Shown: one piece after another, positions 21,166-30,726 of the stretch
How the letters are laid out: every line of letters starts with the position of its first letter
Numbering within the stretch: the stretch's first letter is position 1
Notes under the pieces: generated by a model
Told to the model about the DNA's origin: nothing
Seen by the model: the letters and a program-made list of their open reading frames with translations, nothing else
Databases searched by the model: none
Source of the DNA: Rubrivivax sp.
GTDB taxonomy: Bacteria; Pseudomonadota; Gammaproteobacteria; Burkholderiales; Burkholderiaceae_C
Direction: 5' to 3'
Length of the DNA stretch: 64,000 nt
Assembly (NCBI GenBank): GCA_016707445.1
Contig: JADJHR010000011.1
Coordinates: 62,001 to 126,000, forward strand
Position numbers and translations under genes: made by a program

Positions 21166-22302
21166 TCAGCGTCGGACCTTGCCGTCGCCGGTCAGCATGG
21201 TCAGGTCGACGTAGTTCGACCCGGTATGGTCGCGCGGGTTGAAATCGACCGTGAAGCCACCCAGGTCGAAGCGCTGCAGACTCTCAAGCGCGGCCACCAG
21301 CGACTCGCGCGTCACGCTGCGGCCGGCCCGGCGCAGACCCTCGGCGAACACCCTGGCGGCGACGTATCCCTCCATGCTGCTGTAGTTGGGCGGGTTGCTG
21401 CCGCCGCCGCGCTTGACGGCGTCGAGATATTCGCGCGCGATGCCGGTGGTGGTGGAAAACGGCATCGGCATCACCTGGCTGATCATGATGCCGCGCGCCT
21501 CGGGGCCGAGTTCGTCGGCCAGCGCCTGCGTGCCGACGAAGCTGACGTTGTAGAAGGTGCCGCCGTAGCCGGCCTTGCGTGCCTCGCGGATGAAGGCCGT
21601 GCAGCTCTTGTAGGCACTGATCTGCACCACGGCGTTGGGCTGCTTGGGCACGATGGCCGCCACCGCCTTGGCCACGTCGACGCTGTTGCGCTCGACCGTG
21701 CCCACCGCTTCGGGACTCAGCTTCAGCGGTGTCAGGGCGCGCAGCACACCGTCCAGGCCCGCCTGGCCATAGCTGTCGTTCTGGCGGAAGACCGCGATCC
21801 GGTTCAGCCCCAAGTGCGTCAGCTGGCGCACGATCAGCGCCGTCTCGTCATAGTACGACGCGCGCACATGGAAGACCCAGCGCGACAGCGGCTCGCGCAG
21901 TGCCTGCGCGCCGCTGAAAGGCCCGAAGAAGGGGATTCGTGCCTGGGTGATCAGCGGCAGCGCCGCCAGGCTGGTGGGCGTGCCCACGTAGCCGATCAGA
22001 GCGAAGACCTCGTCCTTGATGAACTGCTCGGTGTTGGCCTTGCAGCGGTCGGGCTCGTAACCGTCGTCGAGCAACTTGACCTCGACCGCCCGTCCGCCCA
22101 CACCGCCCAGGGCATTGAACTGGTCGAAGTACAGTTTGACGCCGTGGTGCATCTGGATGCCCAGCTGTGCCGCGGCGCCGGTGGTGGCGGCCGATTGACC
22201 GAGCACGAGGGCGCGTTCCTGCGCCAGAGCTGGAAGCCCCACGGCGCTGGCCATGCCGGCCAGAACACGAAGTACAGGCCGACGGCCGATCGAATGGTGC
22301 AT
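21166..22302 (-). CDS. Orphan LivJ-like branched-chain ABC substrate-binding protein
   Basis: A 378-residue periplasmic binding protein of the branched-chain amino acid/amide type (type I periplasmic fold). The signal peptide covers residues 1-27 (ending LPALAQE). It then shows LGQSAATTGAAAQLG, GGRAVEVKLLDDGYEPDRC and DEVFALIGYVGTPTS, which are family blocks. The ATG at 22302 is chosen over an upstream alternative because it directly precedes the signal sequence. No permease or ATPase gene is next to it, so it must share a transporter or act in sensing. Confidence 0.87.
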   Translation of the reverse strand: MHHSIGRRPVLRVLAGMASAVGLPALAQERALVLGQSAATTGAAAQLGIQMHHGVKLYFDQFNALGGVGGRAVEVKLLDDGYEPDRCKANTEQFIKDEVFALIGYVGTPTSLAALPLITQARIPFFGPFSGAQALREPLSRWVFHVRASYYDETALIVRQLTHLGLNRIAVFRQNDSYGQAGLDGVLRALTPLKLSPEAVGTVERNSVDVAKAVAAIVPKQPNAVVQISAYKSCTAFIREARKAGYGGTFYNVSFVGTQALADELGPEARGIMISQVMPMPFSTTTGIAREYLDAVKRGGGSNPPNYSSMEGYVAARVFAEGLRRAGRSVTRESLVAALESLQRFDLGGFTVDFNPRDHTGSNYVDLTMLTGDGKVRR

Positions 22303-22415
22303 GGTTGGGGACTGCTCGAAACCCAAAGTCGTAGGCTATCGCGACTTCGGCCCGTCGGACATCCGGGGCTTGTCCGATCGTGAGAAGCCGGCACCGCCTG
22401 TGCAATAGTTCAGGC

Positions 22416-24464
22416 ATGACGACCACCGCCGATGCCCGCATGGTGCGTGGTGCCTGCCCGCACGACTGCCCCGACACCTGCGCCCTGCAGATCAGCGTGC
22501 AGGATGGTCGGGTGACACGCATCGTCGGTGATGCAGAACACCCTACAACGCATGGCGCGCTTTGCACCAAGGTGTCGCGTTATGCTGAGCGAAGCTACCA
22601 CCCCGAACGGGTGCTGCAACCCCTGCGGCGCATCGGCCCCAAGGGCAGCGGTCAGTTCGAGCCGATCAGCTGGGATGCTGCGCTCGACCTGGTGGCCACG
22701 CGGCTGCAGGCCATCGCGGCGCAGGACCCGCAGGCGGTTCTGCCCTACAGCTACGCCGGCACCATGGGCCTGGTGCAGGGCGAAAGCATGTCGGCGCGGT
22801 TCTTCCATCGACTGGGTGCGTCGCGGCTGGACCGCACGATCTGTTCGGCCGCCGGCGGTGATGGCCTGGTGGCCACCTACGGCGCCAAGGTCGGCATGCG
22901 GGTCGAACATTTCGCCGAGGCCCGGCTGATCCTGATCTGGGGCAGCAACTCGATCACCTCGAACCTGCACTTCTGGACCTTTGCGCAGCAGGCCAAGCGG
23001 GCCGGTGCGCGGCTGGTGTGCATCGACCCGCGGCGCACCGAGACGGCCGAGAAATGCCATCAGCACATCGCCTTGCGCCCCGGCACCGACGCTGCGCTGG
23101 CGCTGGGCCTGATGCACGAGCTGATCCGCAATGATTGGCTCGATCACGACTACATCGAGCGCCATGTCGAAGGCTGGCCGGCGCTGCGTGACCGTGCGCT
23201 GCAGTGGCCGCCCGAGCGTGTGGCCGCAACCTGCGGCATCACGGCCGACGAGCTGCGGCAGCTGGCGCGCGACTACGGCAACACCCGGCCCGCGGCGATC
23301 CGGCTCAACTACGGCATGCAGCGTGTGCACGGCGGTGGCAATGCGGTGCGCCTGGTGGCCCTGCTGCCCTGCCTGGTGGGGGCCTGGCGACACCGTGCGG
23401 GTGGGTTGCTGCTGTCTTCGTCGGGCTGGTTTCGATCGGTGCGCAACGACGCGGCGCTGCAGCGGCCCGACCTGCTGGCCGGCCGCAACCCGCGCACCAT
23501 CAACATGGTGACGATTGGTGACGATCTGCAACGCGAAGGCTCGCCCGACTTCGGCCCGCGCATCCAGGCGCTGGTGGTCTACAACAGCAACCCGGTGGCG
23601 GTGGCGCCCGACAGCCGCCAGGTGGTCAAGGGCTTCGCGCGCGAGGACCTCTTCACCGTGGTGCTGGAGCACTTCCTGACCGACACCGCCGACCACGCCG
23701 ACATCGTGCTGCCGGCCACCACGCAGCTCGAGCACTGGGATGTTCACACCACCTACGGCCACACCTACGTGATGGTGAACGAGCCGGCGATCGCACCACT
23801 GGGACAGGCGCGCTCGAACGCCGCGATCTTTCGTGCGCTGGCCTCACGCATGGGGTTCGACGAACCCTGCTTCGGCGACAGCGACGAGACGCTGGCACGC
23901 ATGGCCTTCAAACCCGGGGCGGTGGATTTCGACCGCTTGCGCGCGCAAGGCTGGATCAAGCTGGCAGTGGCCGATGCACCGTTCGCCGAAGGCGGTTTCC
24001 CCACGGCCAGCGGCAAGGTCTTGGTCGACCCGCCCGGCCTGGGCGTGCCCGACCACGTGCCCAATCACGAGTGCGCCGAAACCGACCCGGCGCTGGCCGC
24101 GCGCTACCCGCTGGCGATGATCTCGCCGCCGGCGCGGCACTTCCTCAACTCCAGCTTCGTCAACGTGAAGAGCCTGCGCGCGATCGAAGGCGAACCGCTG
24201 GTCGAGATCCACCCCGACGACGCGGCAGCGCGCGGCATCAGCAGCGGCCAGGTGGTGACGATCTTCAACGATCGCGGCCGCTACCGCTGCAAGGCCGAGG
24301 TGAGCGAACGAGCGCGTCCCGGTGTGGTCAACGGCCTGGGCGTGTGGTGGCGCAAGTTCGGGCTGGACGGCCGCAACGTCAACGAGCTGACGCACCAGCG
24401 ATTGACCGACATCGGCCACGCACCGTCGTTCTACGACTGCCTGGTCGAAGTGGGCCCGGGCTGA
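22416..24464 (+). CDS. Molybdopterin-dependent oxidoreductase, 4Fe-4S
   Basis: A 682-residue member of the DMSO-reductase superfamily. The N-terminal 4Fe-4S cysteines are in CPHDCPDTCAL (residues about 14-22) with the fourth in GALCTKV near residue 50. The molybdopterin-binding core follows (RTICSAAGGDG near residue 145, VCIDPRRTETA near residue 206), and the C-terminal MoCo-dinucleotide-binding domain ends with LGVWWRKFGLDGRNVNELT. There is no Tat signal, so it is probably cytoplasmic. No partner electron-transfer subunit is adjacent. The substrate is unknown. Confidence 0.88.
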   Translation: MTTTADARMVRGACPHDCPDTCALQISVQDGRVTRIVGDAEHPTTHGALCTKVSRYAERSYHPERVLQPLRRIGPKGSGQFEPISWDAALDLVATRLQAIAAQDPQAVLPYSYAGTMGLVQGESMSARFFHRLGASRLDRTICSAAGGDGLVATYGAKVGMRVEHFAEARLILIWGSNSITSNLHFWTFAQQAKRAGARLVCIDPRRTETAEKCHQHIALRPGTDAALALGLMHELIRNDWLDHDYIERHVEGWPALRDRALQWPPERVAATCGITADELRQLARDYGNTRPAAIRLNYGMQRVHGGGNAVRLVALLPCLVGAWRHRAGGLLLSSSGWFRSVRNDAALQRPDLLAGRNPRTINMVTIGDDLQREGSPDFGPRIQALVVYNSNPVAVAPDSRQVVKGFAREDLFTVVLEHFLTDTADHADIVLPATTQLEHWDVHTTYGHTYVMVNEPAIAPLGQARSNAAIFRALASRMGFDEPCFGDSDETLARMAFKPGAVDFDRLRAQGWIKLAVADAPFAEGGFPTASGKVLVDPPGLGVPDHVPNHECAETDPALAARYPLAMISPPARHFLNSSFVNVKSLRAIEGEPLVEIHPDDAAARGISSGQVVTIFNDRGRYRCKAEVSERARPGVVNGLGVWWRKFGLDGRNVNELTHQRLTDIGHAPSFYDCLVEVGPG

Positions 24465-24465
24465 T

Positions 24466-25554
24466 GTGCGCACCGCTGTTCGAGGCTTGATCGTGGCCGG
24501 CGTCGGTGTGGTCGGCACGGCGCTGTTGGCAGCGGCTGCGGTCTGCCTGGGCAGTGGCTGCTCGAACATCGGCTACTACGGCCAGGCGGTGGCGGGCCAT
24601 CTGAGCCTGATGGCCAAGGCAAAGCCCGCCGCCGACTGGCTGGCCGACAGCCACACGCCGGCCGCGTTGCGCGCGCGGCTGCAGCTGTCGCAGCAGATCA
24701 GGGACTTCGCCATCACCGAACTGAAGCTGCCCGACAACCACAGCTATCGGGCCTACGCCGACCTGCAGCGCAGTGCCGCGGTGTGGAACGTGGTGGCCAC
24801 GCCCGAGCTGTCGCTGACCTTGAAGACCTGGTGCTTTGCGCTGATGGGCTGTGTCGGCTACCGCGGCTACTTTGACCGTGCCGATGCCGATGCGCTGGCC
24901 GCCACGCTGCGTGCGCAGGGGATGGAGGTCAGCGTCTACGGTGTGCCGGCGTATTCGACCTTGGGCTGGGCTGACTGGCTGGGCGGCGACCCGCTGCTCA
25001 ACACCTTCATCGACTGGCCCGAAGGCGAACTGGCGCGGCTGATCTTCCACGAACTGGCGCACCAGGTCGCTTACGCGGCCGACGACACCACGTTCAACGA
25101 GAGCTTTGCCACCGCAGTGGAACGCATCGGTGGCCAGCGCTGGCTGGCCACGCGCCCGCAGGCCAGCGCCGACTACGACGTGTTCGCCCAACGCCGCGCC
25201 GACTACCGCGACCTGATGCAGCGCCAGCGTGATCGCCTGCAGGCGCTGTATGCCAGCGACCTGGACGATGCCGCCAAGCGCGTCCGCAAGTCCGAACTCA
25301 TGGCGCGTTGGCGCGGTGAATACCAGGACCTGAAGCAGCAACGCTGGGGTGGCTACGGTGGCTATGACAGCGCGGTGACGCGGGCCAACAATGCCAGCTT
25401 CGGCGTGCAGGCGGCGTACTACGAACTGGTGCCCGGCTTCGAGCGCCTGTTCGAACGTCAGGGACGAGACTTCACGCGCTTTTATAGCGAGGTCAATCGC
25501 CTGGCCGCATTGCCGAAGGCCGAGCGCCGGGCCACATTGAACGCCAACCCCTGA
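24466..25554 (+). CDS. Zinc aminopeptidase-like lipoprotein
   Basis: A 362-residue protein matching the 'putative aminopeptidase' zincin family. The N-terminus is a membrane segment ending in a lipobox-like SGC (Cys32). The zinc motif HELAH is at residues 195-199, with the downstream acidic ligand in FNESFATAVE. The start is GTG one base after the previous stop. The C-terminal half is helix-rich and charged. Probably anchored facing the periplasm; substrate unknown. Confidence 0.82.
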   Translation: MRTAVRGLIVAGVGVVGTALLAAAAVCLGSGCSNIGYYGQAVAGHLSLMAKAKPAADWLADSHTPAALRARLQLSQQIRDFAITELKLPDNHSYRAYADLQRSAAVWNVVATPELSLTLKTWCFALMGCVGYRGYFDRADADALAATLRAQGMEVSVYGVPAYSTLGWADWLGGDPLLNTFIDWPEGELARLIFHELAHQVAYAADDTTFNESFATAVERIGGQRWLATRPQASADYDVFAQRRADYRDLMQRQRDRLQALYASDLDDAAKRVRKSELMARWRGEYQDLKQQRWGGYGGYDSAVTRANNASFGVQAAYYELVPGFERLFERQGRDFTRFYSEVNRLAALPKAERRATLNANP

Positions 25555-25568
25555 ACGAGGACCCGACC

Positions 25569-25898
25569 GTGCCTGACATCCGCATTCACCGTGAACATCA
25601 GCTCGGCCTGTCCAAGGCGCGCAAGGTGGCCTGGGACTGGGCCGAGCAGGTCGAGCAGAAGTTCTCGATGGACTGCACGGTGATCGAAGGCAAGACCAGT
25701 GACACGGTCGAATTTACCCGCTCGGGCGTCAGCGGCCGGCTGATCGTGGCCGCCGACCATTTCGACCTCGATGCCAAGCTCGGCTTTCTGCTGGGTGCCT
25801 TTGCCAAGGTCATCGAGGGCGAGATCATGAAGAACCTGGACGACCTGCTGGCCAAGAGTGCGGCGCCGGCCCGCAAGAGCGCCGCCCGCAAGAAGTGA
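25569..25898 (+). CDS. Polyhydroxyalkanoic acid system family protein
   Basis: A 109-residue protein of the small family named for linkage to polyhydroxyalkanoate genes in proteobacteria. The pattern is MPDIRIHREHQLGL, EFTRSGVSGRLIV, LGFLLGAFAKVIEGEIMKNLDDLL and a lysine/alanine-rich tail (SAAPARKSAARKK) that may bind nucleic acid or granule surfaces. The start is GTG. Its molecular role is not established. A phasin-like cassette occurs later in the window. Confidence 0.75.
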   Translation: MPDIRIHREHQLGLSKARKVAWDWAEQVEQKFSMDCTVIEGKTSDTVEFTRSGVSGRLIVAADHFDLDAKLGFLLGAFAKVIEGEIMKNLDDLLAKSAAPARKSAARKK

Positions 25899-25911
25899 CG
25901 CCGTTGCCCGG

Positions 25912-26899
<988 letters not shown>

Positions 26900-26960
26900 T
26901 CGATCCTCCGGTGGACTGGTCAGAACCTGACGGTATCAGCAAGGCCACCCGGGCCGACCA

Positions 26961-27455
26961 TCATCCACCGCCGCCGATTTCGGCCAGCACGCGGCGCAGC
27001 GTGGTCACCATCGGCGCGACCTCAGTCGCGGCCAGCCCGCCGTGGCGGCGCAGAAAGTCGGCCACCGGCCGCTGGTTGATCTTGCCCGTCAACACCGCGC
27101 CATGCATCAGCAGCGACCGGCGCGCCAGCGCGGCCGCACTGTCGTGGCAGCCGGCGCAATGGGTCTTGAACAGCGGCTTGGTGTTGACCTGCGCCATCAG
27201 CATCGCGCTGACCGGCGCGACCAGATCGTCCGCCAGGTGATGGTTGTGCAGAAACTTCGGCAGGTCGGCGACGTGGTGCCGACCGAGCAGCCGGCCTTGC
27301 TCGACGCGCAAGGTGCTGCGCGCAAAGGCCGCCGAATCGCCATGGCAGGACTTGCAGCGGCTGTCCCAGTGCTCATGCAGATCGCGCGCCAGCGAGGCTG
27401 TCGGCAGCAGCGCGCCCAGCACCGACAGCAGCAACACGATGATGCGCGATCGCAT
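26961..27455 (-). CDS. Periplasmic diheme cytochrome c
   Basis: A 164-residue exported c-type cytochrome. The signal peptide ends near LARD (residue 24). Two heme sites are visible: CKSCH at residues 34-38 and CAGCH at about residues 100-104. The first sits in the pattern HWDSRCKSCHGDSAAFAR. The ATG at 27455 is chosen because it starts a good signal peptide; a longer frame upstream is arginine-rich and unlikely. It is an electron carrier of unknown partner. Confidence 0.85.
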   Translation of the reverse strand: MRSRIIVLLLSVLGALLPTASLARDLHEHWDSRCKSCHGDSAAFARSTLRVEQGRLLGRHHVADLPKFLHNHHLADDLVAPVSAMLMAQVNTKPLFKTHCAGCHDSAAALARRSLLMHGAVLTGKINQRPVADFLRRHGGLAATEVAPMVTTLRRVLAEIGGGG

Positions 27456-27843
27456 TGGGGCTCCCCTTGGTTGAGAACCCCATTCTTGCGCGCGCCTGTG
27501 CACCTGGGCATGCGTTGCATCAGCGCTTGCATCAGCGTCTGCGCGCGGGGTCGAACGGGCCCGGTCACCGCAGGATCGCAGCGCCACTGTGGCCGAGCTT
27601 CCCCCCATGGTTCCGGACCGAGTTCGGACGGCAGGTCAGACCACAAGGCCACAGGCAGACGACGCGGCGTTCCAAGTGGCCCGCAAAGCCTGGGTGACGG
27701 CCATCGGGCTGAAGCTTCCTGTCCCACCTACACTTCGAAGTTCACCACTCGACCCTCCCTGATGCGGGCGAAGCGAACAGCGGGTGCGGCTGCTCGATCC
27801 AGTCGCTGGAATCGCGGCGCCTCGGTTCGTGCCGGCCAGCAAG
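27456..27843. other. Intergenic region, no gene seen
   Basis: No convincing coding frame lies here on either strand; the open frames have low-complexity arginine/proline content and no family pattern. A short direct repeat (GCATCAGCG, twice near 27517-27535) is present. It separates the divergent cytochrome c gene from the putative cassette-like membrane gene. Confidence 0.5.
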
Positions 27844-27953
27844 CCTGACTCTTCCTTGAGGCGGACCAGCATCGACAGGCCAGTTCACGGCAGCCTGTGG
27901 ATCATGTCGCCGCGCGGTCGCTCGTTGCATGCCGTTCAATCAAAAAGTTAGGC
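27844..27953 (+). repeat. Possible decayed attC site (weak)
   Basis: GCCTGAC at 27844-27850 (one mismatch to the attC 5' core RYYYAAC) and a perfect GTTAGGC at 27947-27953 bracket 110 bp that end immediately before the next gene, in the same form (GTTAGGCGTC) as the sites in the 58-63 kb array. The interior is poorly matched to the array sites. It is listed only because the following gene also has an attC-like sequence downstream. Confidence 0.3.
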
Positions 27954-27962
27954 GTCATCCAG

Positions 27963-28724
27963 ATGCTGGCCCTCAAACTGCTGCTTGTTCCATCGTTTCT
28001 GTTGGTCCTCTCGCTCGTTGGCAAGCATTTCGGTCCCAGCATTTCAGGATGGCTGGCTGGGCTGCCGGTCGTCGCGGGTCCCATCCTGCTGGTGCTGGCG
28101 CTGGAAAACGGGGGGCCGTTTGCCGCTGTCGCGGCTGCTGCGGCCACGGGTGCGGTCTTCGCATCGGTGAGCTTCTGCCTTGTCTATGCCCATGTGTCAC
28201 AGCGGTTTGGGTGGTTCGCCTCACTGGCGGCCGCGCTGGTGGCGTGGATGGCCGCGGTCACATTGCTGATTCCGACATCGGGAAGCGTGACGGTCGGCCT
28301 CGCTGTTGCCATCGGCACCGTCGTGCTGGCACCCCGACTTTTTCCGGTGGTGGTGCAGACGGCCGGCACAAGGCATCCCTCCGCCGCAGAGCTCTTTCTT
28401 CGCATGGCAGTCGGCGCTGCACTCACAGTCGGTGTCACCGTCGCCGCCGCGACGGTCGGCAGCAGCTGGAGCGGCGTCCTGGCTGTGTTCCCGGTGCTGG
28501 GCAGCGTGCTCGCAGTGTCCTCGCACCGCACCAGTGGCGCCGCGTTTTCGTCGGCGCTGTTGCGCGCCATGACGACAGGGCTGTATTCGTTCATCGCGTT
28601 CTGCGCGACGCTGGCAGTGGCGCTGCCCAAGCTCTCTGTTTCGTGGGCCTTCCTGGTTGCCGTCGCGGCGTGTCTGCTGGTTCATGCCGGCACAGGCAGG
28701 CGCTTTGCGCGCAGTGACGCGTGA
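27963..28724 (+). CDS. Uncharacterised integral membrane protein, possible old cassette gene
   Basis: A 253-residue, very hydrophobic protein with about eight to nine transmembrane segments. I do not recognise the family. The N-terminal block KHFGPSISGWLAGLPVVAGPI resembles small-molecule permease-like membrane proteins, but no function can be assigned. The ATG at 27963 is 10 bp after a GTTAGGC motif, and the stop overlaps an attC-like 77-bp sequence, so it may be an ancient integron cassette stranded 17 kb from the main array. Confidence 0.65.
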   Translation: MLALKLLLVPSFLLVLSLVGKHFGPSISGWLAGLPVVAGPILLVLALENGGPFAAVAAAAATGAVFASVSFCLVYAHVSQRFGWFASLAAALVAWMAAVTLLIPTSGSVTVGLAVAIGTVVLAPRLFPVVVQTAGTRHPSAAELFLRMAVGAALTVGVTVAAATVGSSWSGVLAVFPVLGSVLAVSSHRTSGAAFSSALLRAMTTGLYSFIAFCATLAVALPKLSVSWAFLVAVAACLLVHAGTGRRFARSDA

Positions 28725-28795
28725 CAGCTTGCTCAACCGGCCGCGCTGCCGCCAGGCCCCTCGACGCCGCGCGCCGGTAACCCCTACGGTCGGGT
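28719..28795 (+). repeat. Decayed short attC site
   Basis: Starting at the stop codon of the membrane protein, this 77-bp stretch matches the short attC form at 62098-62174 in length and layout. GCTCAACCGG lies 5 bp after the outer core (L'' position), GCCGGTAACCCCTAC near the 3' end matches the L' region GCCCGGTTAGCTCTAC of intact sites, and GTCGGGT at 28789-28795 stands where GTTRRRY is expected (one mismatch). The 5' core is GCGTGAC, poorly kept. Best read as a mutated attC. Confidence 0.45.
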
Positions 28796-28842
28796 TCGAT
28801 ACGGCCACTTCCGCTATCCTCGTCCAGCGTCTACAACAGGAG

Positions 28843-29079
28843 ATGGATATGGCCGATACATGGCTTGCGTCATTGATCACTGCCACGCCCCAGGAAGGCT
28901 TCGAGCTTGCAATCACGCTCAGTCGTCGCGGTGTCAAGTACACCCAACCCGACATGGAAACGCTGAAGGAATTGCGGCCCGAGTACGCACGATCGGCAGA
29001 CGGACTGACTGCGGCGTCACAGGTCATCGCGATCAACTTTCAGACCGTGGCGGCTGCAAATGGCTACTGGCGCGGGTAG
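28843..29079 (+). CDS. Small uncharacterised protein (78 aa)
   Basis: The ATG at 28843 has a strong ribosome-binding site (ACAGGAG) upstream and gives MDMADTWLASLITATPQEGFELAITLSR..., an acidic 78-residue protein with no signal peptide or membrane segment. I do not recognise the family. It follows the decayed attC at 28719-28795 and may be another old cassette gene. Codon use looks genuine. Confidence 0.55.
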   Translation: MDMADTWLASLITATPQEGFELAITLSRRGVKYTQPDMETLKELRPEYARSADGLTAASQVIAINFQTVAAANGYWRG

Positions 29080-29212
29080 TCGGATGGCGCCCTGAATCAA
29101 CTCGAGGCTGAAGACTGGGCCCGCAAGTTGATCGGGCCGAAGGGCGGCAGATTCAACACACGGTTTGCACCTCGCCCTTGCACCCTTGCGCCAATGCAAC
29201 CCTTCAAACGCC

Positions 29213-29674
29213 ATGCGCACGCTTGAGCTCAGGGTTCCACCACCAATCGTTGCGGCGCTGACGGCAACGGCGATGTGGGCCATCTCGCAACTCGGACCGA
29301 CGCTTTCGATCGCATCCAGTTGGCGCCTTGCCGCCGTCGCAGCCCTTGTCGCCCTCGGGATCACCTGCGATCTGCTTGGACTGCTGGCCTTTCGACGATC
29401 CAGGACGACCATCAATCCCATGAAGCCGGGAAAGGCATCGGCCCTGGTCACCGCCGGCATCTACAAGCTGACCAGGAACCCCATGTACCTCGGCCTGGTC
29501 TTGCTGCTGTGCGCCTGGGCGTTCTATCTGGCTGCGATCTGGCCCTTCGTCGGTCCCGTCCTTTTCATCGCCTACATCAACCGCTTCCAGATTGGTCCAG
29601 AGGAACGGATCATGGGAGCCAAGTTTGGCGGCGACTACGCCGACTACGTGTCACGGGTGCGTCGCTGGATTTGA
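29213..29674 (+). CDS. Isoprenylcysteine methyltransferase-like membrane protein
   Basis: A 153-residue membrane protein of the ICMT/PEMT-like methyltransferase family. It has about four hydrophobic segments and the SAM-binding motif of the family: GIYKLTRNPMYLGLVLLL near residue 83 and the terminal EERIMGAKFGGDYADYVSRVRRWI. In bacteria such proteins methylate lipids or quinone-like substrates; the substrate here is unknown. The ATG at 29213 is chosen; an upstream start would add 16 uncharacteristic residues. Confidence 0.8.
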   Translation: MRTLELRVPPPIVAALTATAMWAISQLGPTLSIASSWRLAAVAALVALGITCDLLGLLAFRRSRTTINPMKPGKASALVTAGIYKLTRNPMYLGLVLLLCAWAFYLAAIWPFVGPVLFIAYINRFQIGPEERIMGAKFGGDYADYVSRVRRWI

Positions 29675-29975
29675 TGCCTGGCATGCCGCTCAGCCGGCGT
29701 GCCGCGCGCTGGCGCTGCGCCACCTGAGGTCATCGCATTGACCTGCGGTTGATCCGATCGGCAGCCTTCATCGGTCCGCGGCAATCGCAGGTCCAGCCCG
29801 CGGTGTAGCCGGTCTATGGATGGTCTTGTTCGAGAGCTGCGTGCTGCCCGAGCAGGGGCAGCCCATCGAGCTGAAGGTGCAGCGATTGCCCGGTTTGTGG
29901 CAGCGGCTCGCGGTGATTCGTGGGAGCTTGAGGCAAGGTCGTTCAGTGGCGGCATGCTGATTGCGATCACCCACA
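29675..29975. other. Intergenic region upstream of tetR
   Basis: Three hundred bases without a convincing gene. Right after the ICMT-like stop there is GCCTGGC then CCGCTCAGCCGG, faintly like an attC left half, but no matching right half was found. The remainder shows no coding pattern. The tetR operator follows at 29976. Confidence 0.45.
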
Positions 29976-29993
29976 ATTAACCATATAGTGAAC
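29976..29993. promoter_or_regulatory. Putative TetR operator 1 (autoregulation)
   Basis: ATTAACC-ATAT-AGTGAAC lies 6 bp before the tetR start codon. It matches the second site at 30688 in a shared pattern ATTnACC-N4-RGTGAAY. Its position over the tetR leader suggests self-repression. Confidence 0.55.
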
Positions 29994-29999
29994 TGGCCA

Positions 30000-30647
30000 A
30001 TGCCAACTGCCATTCGCGCCACCGAAGCACGCTCACGCGATGCCGACCGCTCTCAGGCCCTCATCCTGCTGGGCGCGCGTGACGAGTTCGCCAGCCATGG
30101 GTTGGCGGGCGCGCGCATGGATCGGATCGCGCAGCGCGCGGGCCTCAACAAGCGTCTCATCTATTACTACTTCGGCAGCAAGGATGAGCTCTTCCTGGCG
30201 GTGCTCGAGAACGTCTACGCCGACATCCGCGACGCCGAGCAGGCGCTGCACCTGCGCGACATGGGCCCAGCCGACGCGATCCGGCGCCTGACCGAGTTCA
30301 CCTGGACCTACTACCTGGAGCACCCCGAGTTCATCACCTTGCTCAACAGCGCGAACCTCCACCAGGCCCGACACCTGTCGCAGTCGAAGCGCGTGCGCGA
30401 GATGAACTCGCCGCTGATCCAGACCTTGGGCGACATTCTGGAAAAGGGCCGACGCGACGGCGTGCTGCGCGGCGGCATCGATCCACTGCAGCTCTACATC
30501 TCGATTGCCGCGCTGGCGTACTTCTATCTCTCGAACAGTCACACGCTGACGGCGATCTTCGGGCGCGACCTGATGAGTCGGAAAGCGCGCGCCGAGCGGC
30601 TGTCCCACATGTGCGACGTGATCCTAGGGTATGTCCTGAGGGACTGA
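30000..30647 (+). CDS. TetR-family transcriptional regulator
   Basis: A 215-residue regulator. The helix-turn-helix is at about residues 40-65 (MDRIAQRAGLNKRLIYYYFGSKDELF), typical of TetR. The C-terminal ligand domain resembles the TetR_C branch with NSANLHQARHLSQSKRVREMN. The ATG at 30000 fits the operator placed just before it. It sits directly before, and in the same direction as, the tripartite transporter and catabolic genes, so it most likely represses them and itself and is released by a pathway substrate. Confidence 0.88.
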   Translation: MPTAIRATEARSRDADRSQALILLGARDEFASHGLAGARMDRIAQRAGLNKRLIYYYFGSKDELFLAVLENVYADIRDAEQALHLRDMGPADAIRRLTEFTWTYYLEHPEFITLLNSANLHQARHLSQSKRVREMNSPLIQTLGDILEKGRRDGVLRGGIDPLQLYISIAALAYFYLSNSHTLTAIFGRDLMSRKARAERLSHMCDVILGYVLRD

Positions 30648-30687
30648 TCGCAGCGCTCCGTTGACGTCGTTTTTCATGATCTCTAAG

Positions 30688-30705
30688 ATTCACCGCTTGG
30701 TGAAT
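30688..30705. promoter_or_regulatory. Putative TetR operator 2 (controls transporter operon)
   Basis: A perfect inverted repeat ATTCACC-GCTT-GGTGAAT lies 22 bp before the tctC start. Both arms agree with the imperfect repeat upstream of tetR. It is the best-defined operator in the window. Confidence 0.65.
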
Positions 30706-30726
30706 TAGATGGATTGGAGACTGACC

